Both the position numbers and the translations under genes were made by a program. The notes under the pieces were generated by a model. The model worked only from the letters and a program-made list of their open reading frames with translations, was not told the DNA's origin and did not search any database. Below are positions 48,079 to 57,470 of a stretch of 64,000 nucleotides of DNA, piece by piece. Position 1 is the stretch's first letter. Every line of letters begins with the position of its first letter. Origin of the DNA: Penium margaritaceum (lineage: Eukaryota > Streptophyta > Zygnematophyceae > Desmidiales > Peniaceae); NCBI GenBank assembly GCA_023375785.1, contig SZWC01004940.1:23192-87191 (forward strand), written 5' to 3'.

Positions 48079-48648
48079 AGTAACGACTGCATCTCTAGCT
48101 CTTGCACGTAGGTCATCGTTGGAGTTCGCATAATGGTGTCCAGAGCTCACTTCAGGGGTTTTTTCCCTCCACGTCACTCTGGGGGCAATCATCATTAACA
48201 ACCAGTGCAAGAAAACTTGAATAATTCAAGTCTTCGTAGGCCCATGTCCATTTTTGCCTCATCCCCTCATTTTGGGTACGAAACGAGGGGGGTATTACCC
48301 CGAGCTTGTGAGTTTGTACAAGATTTCTGGTGTTGAAACTCGTAGTTCGTCCTAAAAGTACCCGACTTTTGTTTTTTACGTGTCGGCGTGAAATGATTGC
48401 ATACAAGGCACGATCGGCAGTTTCGCGTCGACTTTTCTCATGCGCCTCTCGCTCCTCGCTCTCACCCTTGCTCCCCCTATTCCTTGTCCTTGCTTGCTTG
48501 CTTGCGAGGAGGGTGAGCGGGGGAGGGGGGGGGGAGGGCACGAGGTCACGAGGCCTTGCCCTTGAGGCCATCGCGGCCCCTCAGCCGCCGATCGGGCTGA
48601 GACCGCGATCGGCGGCTGGCGACTGGCCGGCTGGCGGCCAGCCGGTCN

Positions 48649-48680
<32 letters not shown>

Positions 48681-48945
48681 GGGCACGAGGTCACGAGGCC
48701 TTGCCCTTGAGGCCATCGCGGCCCCTCAGCCGCCGATCGGGCTGAGACCGCGATCGGCGGCTGGCGACTGGCCGGCTGGCGGCCAGCCGGTCACTTGGCC
48801 GGCCGCGGGTTGTCGAGCCGGCAGCCAGGTGGCCAACGACCAGTGAAATGCTTGCTGTTGGCTAGCCCTCGCTGACGCGTGGGGTGGTGCGCAACCGTCC
48901 CTCGCTTCAACAAGGAGGGAGGGCCGAACCAGCCCTCCCGCTACA
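48079..48945 (-). repeat. gypsy E 5' LTR (right copy), with assembly artefact
   Basis: It matches the left LTR from AGTAACGACTGC to CCCGCTACA. About 145 bases of its extra length come from an N, a 31-base G run and a repeated 112-base block. Confidence 0.85.
48648..48679. other. assembly gap (N plus poly-G)
   Basis: One N followed by 31 G. The 112 bases before it (48536-48647) recur without change after it (48680-48791), which points to a failed gap closure at a G-rich tract. Confidence 0.85.
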
Positions 48946-48950
48946 GACAA

Positions 48951-49352
48951 CAACCGTCACCGCCAAGTGAACATCACGTTTGTTTCTAAACATGATACGG
49001 CTACTCTGTGTGCTGAGAACCATCACGAGTGACAGAGACGGTCGATTCACTAGCCGCTTGTGGCACAAATTGATGACTCGTTACAGTAGTCGGATCCAGC
49101 TTTCAACAAAGTTCCACCCTCAAACCGACGGCCAAACAGAGTGGACCAATCAGACACTCGAACAACTTCTCCAAACATTATGTGAACCACACGGGACGGA
49201 TTGGGCAAAAAAACTCCCGACCGCCAAAATTGAATATAACTTAGCAATATCCATCACAACAGGTGAAACGTCTTTCAAAATGGTACATGGCAAACCACCT
49301 GCCACACCAGCGGGGCTTCACAACCAGAGCAACATTCTCGCGGTCAAAGTCC
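48951..49352 (+). pseudogene. gypsy D integrase, C-terminal half of the core
   Basis: The frame goes on from 40263 with the TTTVTA phrase also found in C. It contains ITSDRDGRFTSRLWHKLM with the second catalytic Asp, FHPQTDGQTEWTNQTLEQLL and KIEYNLAISITTGETSFKMV. In QTEWTNQ the catalytic Glu is kept and the next Arg is Trp. The frame is open from 48980 to 49366. At about 49353 it runs straight into LTR sequence, so chromodomain, polypurine tract and LTR start are deleted. Confidence 0.85.
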
Positions 49353-49636
49353 AATGGTCTTCGTAGCCCCCTGATTCCTCGGTGGAGTTTCTAGATCCAA
49401 CCACTCACGACACGACACCACACGCGTCGCTCGACAATTGACTCAACGACCCGAACTGCGTTTCAATTGTTACTCGACACTTCGAGTTACAAAACTCTCA
49501 TGTGTTTGATCATTTATCCACTCTTAATCAAAGTAAACTTGCCGCAAGTTCTAAATTGCTCGTGTCCCAAACTCTCAACCGTGTTCTATCACACAACTTC
49601 TACCTATTCACCGTCTGCGCTCTGTTCGGCATAACA
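49353..49636 (+). repeat. gypsy D 3' LTR, 3' part
   Basis: From TAGCCCCCTGATTCCTCGG to TGTTCGGCATAAC it matches the 3' half of the D 5' LTR (36045-36290), including CGACACTTCGA/CGACACTTTGA and CTCAACCGTGTTCT. Confidence 0.8.
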
Positions 49637-49825
49637 TACCGCCTGGTGCAATAGTATACACTTGGCAAATCCAAAACTAGTCATCAAAGTACACTAATGC
49701 TAAAAAAAAACTTGTCCACAACTTGTCCAGTCATCTCAATTCCTTGAATCTTATTCTGCTCCTTGAATCTTGTTCTGCTCCACACCTCATCTATGTAAAT
49801 CATCCATGTTTAGCTTGGCGTAACA
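49637..49825 (+). repeat. tail of one further gypsy LTR
   Basis: GTCATCAAAGTACACTAATG, ACACCTCATCTATGTAAATC and GCTTGGCGTAACA are landmarks of the A-D LTR 3' end. A 21-base segment (TCCTTGAATCTTATTCTGC) is doubled inside it. Confidence 0.65.
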
Positions 49826-50073
49826 GGATAATGTTATGTAACCTAAAGACTTGGGCCACAGGGTGAGGACAAGTTAAAGGAGGAAGTTGTTACATGTCCA
49901 TCGTTGCGGTTGATTTAGACGCGCTGTCCATAGTCGTAACCTACATGATAGCAATGCCCATATCTTCCGCTTTTCAAGCAAAAATGGGCAGGGCTGTAAT
50001 ACATTTCATGTATTTTACATATTCGACATGAATTTCAACTTCGAGGGCGATGTCGAACTTTGTCCGTCGTCGT

Positions 50074-50757
50074 GAGCTCGCAGGAGGGGTTTCGCGGCAA
50101 AACCTCCTAGCGAGCTCGCCATGACCCCGCCAAACCCCCCATTTAAACAAGAGGGTTTGTTGTAGGTTACGGGTGGTTTGCGGGATGCGGCGCACGCTGG
50201 GCATCTGCCGGGCCCCGCGATAGCGGGGCCTGGCAGATGCCCGGGCAAGAAAAAAAAGAATACCCAAACCCCCGAGTATAACTTGGGGCTTTGTCTGTTA
50301 TTGGGGGCGGGGGGTTTGCAAGATGTGGCGCACATGTGATAGAAGAAAGGGAATCTGCCGGGCCCCGCTACCGCGGGGCCCGGCAGATGCCCGACAAGTA
50401 AAAATATAAAACCTAAACCCACCAGTTTAACTAGGGGGTTTGTTTGTCATTGGGGGGTTTTGCAAGATGCGGCTCACGTGTGATGAAAGAAAGAGAATCT
50501 ACCGGGCCCCGCTACCGCGGGGCCCAGCAGATGCCCGGGCAAGTAAAAGAAAAAAACCCAAACCCCAGTGTCACTAGGGGGGTTGTCGGGTATTGGGGGG
50601 GGGGGAGGGGGGGGTTGCGAGATGCAACGCACCCTGTCGCGAGTTTTGGAGTTCGCAGTTGCGAACTCCAAAACTCGCAACATGCTAACTTCTAACATCG
50701 GTGAGGCCGGTGTCAGACTTTGCCCATTTTGCTCTCGAGGTCNNNNNNNNNNNNNNN

Positions 50758-50792
<35 letters not shown>

Positions 50793-50943
50793 GCGAGATG
50801 CAACGCACCCTGTCGCGAGTTTTGGAGTTCGCAGTTGCGAACTCCAAAACTCGCAACATGCTAACTTCTAACATCGGTGAGGCCGGTGTCAGACTTTGCC
50901 CATTTTGCTCTCGAGGTCAGCGACTGCCGACCTCGAGAGCAAA
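50074..50943. repeat. hairpin array with about 145-bp tandem units
   Basis: Three units of about 135-150 bp each begin near GGGTTTGTT..TTGGGGG..TTGCAAGATGCGGC. Each carries one hairpin of the same family (50199-50242, 50353-50388, 50497-50532; arms 16-20 bp, loops GATA or TACC) and ends CAAACCC..ACTAGG. A fourth unit has another perfect hairpin (50639-50678, 19-bp arms, 2-base loop). Further hairpins lie at 50074-50117 and 50904-50943. There is no coding frame. Confidence 0.85.
50743..50790. other. assembly gap (15 N plus 33 G)
   Basis: The 130 bases before the gap recur unchanged after it (50789-50918), so one copy is probably an artefact. Confidence 0.85.
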
Positions 50944-51059
50944 GTCGAATTCCGTTTTCGGCAGACATTAAAAAACATGGGCACTTCTATCATGTCATTT
51001 TCAACTATGAACAGCAGCGATCTATCGACAGAAAACATGGACAACGGATTATTCTGAAC

Positions 51060-51405
51060 CCAAGTTAAAATCTCATGCTATCCTAAAGGACCAAATAACC
51101 CTTCTACCCAATTTGCGAGGGGGTCAGGAACGCCCTACACAGCAAACAAAAATATTGATGCCATGTCCAGCGACTTAAAGAATAGGAATCCCCTATGCTC
51201 CACTCGCTCCACCATGCTCGATCAGCGGCAAGCATCGCTGATCAAGCGAAGCGAGGTGGGGCATGTCCACCCCCCTTGCGATTCTCGCACTCACGCAGGA
51301 ATTGCGATCAAGCGATGACATGTTTATCTTTTTTTGACACGCATCCCCCTGGATTGATTTAGGGTTTTGTATGTTTTGCGCGGGCGGAGCCCGCGAAAAA
51401 CATAA
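51060..51405. repeat. left arm of an inverted repeat around copia F
   Basis: The inner part (51314-51373: GATGACATGTTT..GACACGCATCCCCCTGG..TTTAGGGTTTTGTATG) is repeated inverted at 62849-62916. Outer parts match more weakly. It also holds a local hairpin (GATCAGCG with CGCTGATC near 51218-51243) and a GCGGGC-GGA-GCCCGC hairpin at its inner end. Confidence 0.7.
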
Positions 51406-52250
51406 TGTTGGTTTTTGCGCATCTCTCATTGTGCTCTGTTGTGTCCTCCCGGCTTATGTACATCAGCGTGCAGATGACTGACGGCGAGACTCGACGCTGC
51501 TGGAGTGTCGTCCGGTGGAGCCAACGCTTGCTTAGGCCTACTCACAGTTTGCTGGAGCCTCCTCCCTCCGGTGACGTGCTCAGCTCCATCGGCTGGCCTC
51601 CTCTGCGGTCGGGCCGCCGGCGGTCACTGCCACTACAGATGGTGTCTGCATGAACACAGCGCTAATTCTGACTGTGCCATTGCGTCTTCAGCATCATGCT
51701 GTACCTAGGGTCCATGTCTCTTGCTGCGTAGCATTGTTTGGCATCATGGACCATCGTAGGTAATACCTAGGTTCAGGCAGCCATAACTCTTTGCTGTTAT
51801 TCTTCTAGCTGGTTCTGACTACACGACTGCGTTCGCAGTGTTGGTATTATGGTATGGTCCCGTGTTCAGGCAAAACGGAAGACACCCGGGTTTTGGGCTG
51901 TCGGACGTCTCGCAGGGCTCACCGAGAAGACCCTGCCAGAAAATAGGTCCAGGATTGTTTTCTGATTGGCCGGTTAGCTGAGTAACAAGTTCTACACCAA
52001 AGGGGCATAGCTAGAACTTGGAGGGGTCTCCCATTGTTGCTCATTCTTCACTCCCAATCAGTTACTTCCAGTTTTCAGCTGCTTTCTCGCGCCAACATCG
52101 GCGCGCGCAATTCTGAGTAACAAACCGAGAGCTTCCAGACTTAGTCTCTAGAGCAACAGAATGAGGGGGCAGCAGACTTAAGCAACGAGCATGGAAGCCT
52201 GCACGCTTCATCAACAATGCTGCTCCCCTAACCTGCTACCTAGTTTTCCA
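51406..52250 (+). repeat. copia F 5' LTR
   Basis: It starts TGTTGGTTTTTGCGCATCTC and ends CCTAGTTTTCCA, just before the primer site. It matches 61997-62845 throughout. Confidence 0.9.
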
Positions 52251-52253
52251 TTT

Positions 52254-52265
52254 TGGTATCAAAGC
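52254..52265 (+). other. primer-binding site, copia F
   Basis: TGGTATCAAAGC, one base off the initiator-tRNA-Met complement, lies three bases after the LTR. Confidence 0.85.
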
Positions 52266-52344
52266 CAGAGCATAGCAGCAGTAGTAGACGACTGGAGTAT
52301 AGGTGCCTGACGACGCCGGCGAACCCCCCATACGTGCCAGTGTA

Positions 52345-52464
52345 GGGGAAATGCTGCCAGATGTTTTCCGACAGCATTGACCTGTCTGGTGGCGGCGTTA
52401 GAATTTTTCCCACCGCCACTAGGCCAGGGGAAATGCTGCCGCATTTTTTCCGACAGCACTGACC
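52345..52464 (+). repeat. two direct repeats, 82 bp apart, in the F leader
   Basis: GGGGAAATGCTGCC followed by TTTTCCGACAGCA and TGACC occurs at 52345-52382 and 52427-52464. Between them GTGGCGG and CCGCCAC form a small inverted repeat. Confidence 0.75.
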
Positions 52465-52539
52465 CTCATGGTAGATGCGAAGAGATGAGCGGCAGGCCAC
52501 GTCAGGCGCTTGCTGGCGACGACGCACGTGGCGACGTTG

Positions 52540-53440
52540 TCCAGGTGGATTGGCTGGCCGTAGCACCCCGTAGTAGCAGTAGCAGCTTGCAGCAGCAGCA
52601 CACACTGGTAGCAACAGCGAGCAGCAGCGGTGTACAGCAGCAGCCGGTAGCACCAGCAGCTCGCAGCAGCAGCAGCCCACAGCAGCAGCCAGTAGCAACA
52701 GCAAGCAACAGTAGCAGCAGAAACAACAGTAGTGACCAGCGAGCAGCAGCAGTAGCGAGCAGTAGCAACAACAACAACAGCAGCTGCTGCAGCTCCCTGT
52801 AGCCCGCTGCTTGTAGCGAGTGGCAAGCTGCTGAGAACAAGCTCGCTGCTCGCAGCAAGCAGCGAGATTGATACTCGCGGCACGCTCCTTGCAGTGAGCA
52901 ATGAGCTCGCTGTGACGAGCAAAAGGAAAAAAAATGAAAGAGAAAAAAATCCCCCACCCTACCAACAGCATTGTTGCTGTTGCAGCCACTACAGCAGCCG
53001 CAGCAACCGTAACAACCACAACAGCACGCAACAGCTTAGCAGCACCAGCATTAGCTGCAACAGCAGCAGCAGCCGTAGCAGTAGCAACAGCAATAGCAGC
53101 AGCAATAGCATTAGTAGCAGCAGCATCTGCAGCAACTGCAGCCGCCGCAGGTGCACCAACAACCGCAATAGTAGCAGCACCAGCAGTTGCAGCAACTACT
53201 ACAACAGTAGATCAACAGCAGCTGCTGCAACAGCATATCAATAAAAATAGTAGCGGCAGCAGTGACTGTAGCTACACAGCATCGGCTCCAGCAACGACCA
53301 CTACTGACGTCAGCAGCCTTGCACTAATGTCACTGCTGATGTCACTGTTGACATCATCAACACATGAAAAAAACAAAAGAGAAAGGGAGGGGGAGAACTC
53401 CATAACAGCAATAGCAGTAGATAACGCAAGCACCAGATAC
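52540..53440 (+). repeat. GCA/CAA/GTA-rich low-complexity leader of copia F
   Basis: The stretch is built from imperfect AGCAGC, AGCAAC and AGTAGC units. Open frames on both strands (Ser/Asn/Gln/Ala-rich on plus, Leu- or Cys-rich on minus) follow from the composition and are not believed to be genes. Confidence 0.75.
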
Positions 53441-54289
53441 TGACATTAGCCGTCCTAGGCTGACGTCACTGCTCACATCAACAGCACACAAAAAATGTTA
53501 GCTACTGAGCTAACCACCTCCGGCAGAGAAGTCGCGAAACCAAAAAATCTCACAAAGGTTTTTACAACTTCTTCCTTTGCAGGTATGTGTCGTGCACCCC
53601 AAACTTAATCAGGCATACACTTCACCTTCAAGAGTACTAACGCCTTAGCAATACATCTCAAGAAGAGCTCAAGTCGTCAATACGCAAGAGAGCATCAAGC
53701 AAGGGTTAATTGATCAGCATGCAAGACAAGTCCTTTTATAACTGTCTGTCCGGTCCTAGAACTCAAAAGCACATTCCTAAGAAGTGGCTTGACCCTGCCA
53801 CATCACCAAGAGACTTGCGCTGTGGGCTTGACACATAAGCATCCTTGTGCCAAGGTGACTGATCAGCCGTGTTGCTTCCCAGAAGCAATGGACTTTCTTT
53901 CTTGGAAGCTTCTAAAACAACCAAGATGTGCATGGAGCCAGGATCGAGCTCATGACCTCTCACTTGGCCAAATCAACAAAATGGCCAAGTTAACCACTCA
54001 CCTACATGGTGTACTCACAGGTCATATCTCACATGAGACAGAGCATAGTTGAGTCACCCTACAACAAATCCAGGGGTCATACCTCCACAAGGGGCAGAGC
54101 ATTCCTGATCAGTTGTACAAGAATGAACAAGGAGCAAACATATTCAACAAAAAAAACCAGAGAAAGGGGCACCAACACCATGGCTAAAAGCCCCACTAAG
54201 GAGGGGTCCTCCTCCGTTGGGGGGACTCCCAGGGGGGTACCCCCCCTTTTCTTGCAACAGCTGTAGCAACAGTAACAGCACCAGCAATA
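53441..54289 (+). other. leader between the GCA-rich tract and gag of F
   Basis: No domain is seen. A run of G and C blocks (GGGGGGACTCCC, GGTACCCCCC) lies near 54210-54250, just before a second short GCA-rich tract (54258-54330). Confidence 0.45.
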
Positions 54290-54339
54290 ATAGCAACAGC
54301 AACAGCATCAGTAGCAGTGGCAGTCTAGAGGCTCCATCG

Positions 54340-55430
54340 CTGACGCCTATGAACCCCAACCGCCATTCAAAAACAGCTTGCTGCTCTGATGTAACAGCTT
54401 GTAGCACTGCAACCGTCGGCCTCTCAGACTCACACTAGTGGCCCACCGCCTTTCATCTCTCCTAGGCACGCAAGCCCTACCGTGTCTACTGCTACGCATT
54501 ACCTTGCGCACCTGCACACTTAACACCAGTGGCAAACTGTGACCTCAGTTCTTGGCCCTACTCTGGGCGTTGGCGGCAGGCCCAAGGACTTTGAGACGTC
54601 ATCCCCGCCGCTCCAGTCCGGTGAGCAGTTTCGGAGCTGGGAGCTCAGCTTTCGCATCTAGGAGCAGGGTGAGGGCTTGTGGGCATACTACACTCTTCCA
54701 TACGACTCAACACATGCCGGCAAGCGATATGACGCTGGTCTCGCCGCACGTGCTCTCGTCCCCATCGCTCCTCCGGCCTCCCGCCTAGCCCTAAACCCCT
54801 TCCACTTCGACTTCACCTTTGGCGAGACACCACACCCTACTACTGCGTGGCATGTTCTCACTCGTCCCCATCGTCTATCTAGTGAGGCTGAGACTTGCCG
54901 TCTGCTACGTGAGTTCAACTCCCTGCACATGGGGGAGACCGAGACAGTCACCGCCTATTGGCAGCGGGCTGAGAACATCCTCCGTCGCCTCAACACCTCT
55001 GCCCCAGCCCCTCTCGTCGCACTCCTTACCATCAACCACGGTACCACCAGTGCGTACGCGGACGTCTTCATCCACTACTCCCAGGAGGTCCTCTTCACCA
55101 TGGCAGCACAGGGTACCCTCATGCCCTGGGCATACGAGCTCTTCCTCAGGATTGAGGAAGCTCATCTGGAGTCTCGCCTCCAACGCACAGAGGCCCTCGC
55201 CTCACCCGTTGTCGCCTCTGTGGTCGTCGCCTCCCCCGCAGCAGCAACTTCCACCATCTCCTCGTTGCTGGGAAAGAAGAAGCAACGGGGCAAGAAGGGC
55301 AAGGGTCAGCAGCAATAGCCGTAGCAGTAGTCAACCGGGTCCATTGGCAGTGGCTCGATCTGCCACAATTGTGGCCAGCCAGGACATGGGTGGTACACGT
55401 GCCCGCTGCCGACGGACGAGGCTCGCGTCA
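54340..55430 (+). pseudogene. copia F gag, copy 1, with CCHC knuckle
   Basis: The main open part is 54677-55318. Upstream in the same frame lies FRSWELSFRI, then TAG (54659-54661), then EQGEGLWAYYTLPYD. Core motifs are MGETETVTAYWQRAENIL and INHGTTSAYADVFIHY. The Lys-rich tail ends in TAG (55316-55318), closely followed by TAG at 55322 and 55328. In the same frame comes the intact knuckle C-HN-C-GQPG-H-GWYT-C. All four of these TAG codons also occur in copy 2. Confidence 0.8.
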
Positions 55431-56329
55431 TCGCCATCATGCGTCGCCAGTGGGAGCGTCGTCTTGCCTGCGTACCCATCAATGTCGTCGCCCTCGATGC
55501 CTCGACCCCGTCTAGCTGCTCCACTCCTCCGACCACGACCCCGGTCCCACAGACGCCAGCTCCTCAGCACCATCATTTGCAGCCGTTCCCTTCACCGGCA
55601 CAGTCTTCCTTCTATCCGGGCTCCGGTGCCGTCACTTCGCACTCCGTCTACACTCACTGGCCGTCCAGGCGTGAGCGACACTTGGAGCATTTCATTGTGC
55701 TCCAGCTCGGCCTACCTTGCCCTCCCCCCCAGGGAAGTGTGAGTTGCGTCACCTCCTGCTTGACCCCCTCGCCCTGCATGACTGAGATTGAGTTGCGGTC
55801 GTGCACTGCCTCCTTGTCTAACTTGCCATCTTCCCTAGTCTCCCCTGTTCCCCTCCGTGACAAAAATGCATGGCTTGATGATTAGTACTCTCGGTTCGCA
55901 CCCCCTTCCACCGCATCCGCATGTCTTCCTTGCTGCTATGTGACCGTTAGCGATCTCGCGAATTCGGTCCAGGTTCCGTCCGAGACCTGGATCATTGACT
56001 CCGAGGCCACGCATCACATGATGGCCTCTCACGAGGTCTTCATTACGCTTGGTCCCGCTTGCGATGTCTCCGGTGTCCGGATGGGCTCCGACCAGGTGTT
56101 ACCTGTCCGCAACATTGGTGTGGTCCGTTTCCGTGGTCCTGCCGATGATGCCTTCCTGACCGATGTCCTTTTTGTCCCTGGTCTTAAGCTCAGCCTCCTG
56201 TCTTTCAGTGCCCTTGACCGCATGAGCATGGACGTTGTGCACTCGCGTGGTGTTGGCACTGTGTCGTTGCATCCGTCTGGTCTTCTTGTTCTCCACGCCA
56301 CCACTAGTGGCAACTTGTCGCACCACTAG
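55431..56329 (+). pseudogene. copia F protease, copy 1, truncated at the duplication junction
   Basis: It lies in the same frame as gag copy 1. A Pro/Ser/Thr-rich linker leads, past a TAG (55883-55885; copy 2 has Trp there), to the retropepsin start TWIIDSEATHHMMA. The loop is DSEA where DSGA is usual. VLFVPGLKLSLLSF follows. The frame ends at LSHH, where the second copy of gag begins. Confidence 0.8.
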
Positions 56330-56389
56330 CAACAACAATAGTAGCATCGGCAGTCCACAGGCTCCATCGCTGATGCCTCTCAACCTCTA

Positions 56390-57470
56390 GCCGCCATTCA
56401 AGAACAGCTTGCTGCTATGACGTAGCAGCTTGCAGTAGTGCAGCCGTCGGCCTCTCAGACTCACACCAGTGGCCCGCCACCTTTCATCTCTCCTAGGTAC
56501 GCAAGCCATACCGTGCTTGCTGCTACGCATTACCTTGCGCACCTGCAGACTCAGCGCCAGTGGCAAACTGTGACCTCAGTTCTTGGCCCCACTCTTGGCG
56601 TTGGCCGCAGGCCCAAGGACTTTGAGACGTCGCCCCCACCACTCTTGGCCAGTGAGCAGTTCCGGAGCTGGGAACTCAGCTTTCACATCTAGGAGCAGGA
56701 TGAGGGCTTGTGGGCATACTACACTCTTCCATACAACTCCACACATGCCAACTAGCTATATGACGCTGGTCGCACCGCACGCGCTCTCGTCCTCGTCGCT
56801 CCTCCGGCATCCCGCCTAGCCCTAAAGCCCTTCCACTGCGACTTCACCTCTGACAAGACACTAGAGCATGCTACTGCGTGGCATGTTCTCACTCATCCCC
56901 ATCGTCTATCTAGCAAGGCTGAGACTAGCCGTCTGCTACAGGAGCTCAACTCCCTGCACATGGGGGAGACCGAGACAGTCACCGCCTACTGGCAGCGGGC
57001 TGAGGACATCCTTCGTTGCCTTGGCACCTCTGCCCCAGCCCCTCTCGCCGCGCTCCTCACCATCAACCACGGTACCACCAGTGTGTACGCGGACGTCTTC
57101 ATCCACTACTCCCAGGAGGACCTCTCCACCATGGCGGCCCAGGGTACCCTCATGCCCTGGGCATACGAGCTCTTCCTCAGGATTGAGGAAGCTCATCTGG
57201 AGTCTTGCCTCCAACGCACAGAGGCCCTTGCCTCACCCGTTGTCGCCTCTGTTGTCGTCGCCTCGCCCACAGCAGCGACTTCCACCATCTCCTCGTTGTC
57301 GGGAAAGAAGAACCGACAGGGCAAGAAGGGCAAGGGTCAACAGCAATAGCCGTAGCAGTAGTCAACCGGGTCCAATGGCAGTGGCTCGATCTGCCACAAC
57401 TGTGGCCAGCCAGGACATGGGTGGTACACGTGCCCGCTACCGATGGACGAGGCTCGCGTCATTGCCACCA
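56390..57470 (+). pseudogene. copia F gag, copy 2, with CCHC knuckle
   Basis: It is about 6% different from copy 1 in the stretch that I compared. It opens with AAIQEQLAAMT, a TAG, then QLAVVQPSAS. It runs through FRSWELSFHI and a TAG (56690-56692), then GETETVTAYWQRAEDILRC and VYADVFIHYSQEDLSTM. It closes with the same three TAG codons (57347, 57353, 57359) before the knuckle C-HN-C-GQPG-H-GWYT-C. The frame is shared with protease and integrase downstream, so gag and pol are one frame. Confidence 0.8.

Larger units (their letters stand above)
40264..48945 (-). mobile_element. Ty3/gypsy chromovirus E, complete, nested in gypsy D
   Basis: A whole element with both LTRs, on the minus strand, is inserted into the integrase of D. 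Target duplication is AACAA (40259-40263) on the left and GACAA (48946-48950) on the right, one change. The order on the minus strand is 5' LTR (right), leader, gag, protease, RT, RNase H, integrase, chromodomain, polypurine tract, 3' LTR (left). D's integrase continues directly after the right duplication, which confirms both ends. It belongs to another gypsy family than A-D. Confidence 0.9.

Noticed and set aside
50199-50532. Organellar insert, because GC-rich palindromes occur in some algal organelle genomes
   Set aside because: No organellar gene or rRNA is near, and the hairpins are embedded among nuclear retrotransposons.
50152-50580. Regularly spaced repeats that could suggest a CRISPR array
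   Set aside because: Units are about 145 bp with long hairpins and no constant short repeat with unique spacers; no cas genes; the setting is a eukaryotic TE region.
52240-53443. Open frames with poly-Ser, poly-Ala, poly-Leu or Cys runs
   Set aside because: These are the products of imperfect GCA/CAA repeats in several frames and on both strands; no start context or domain.
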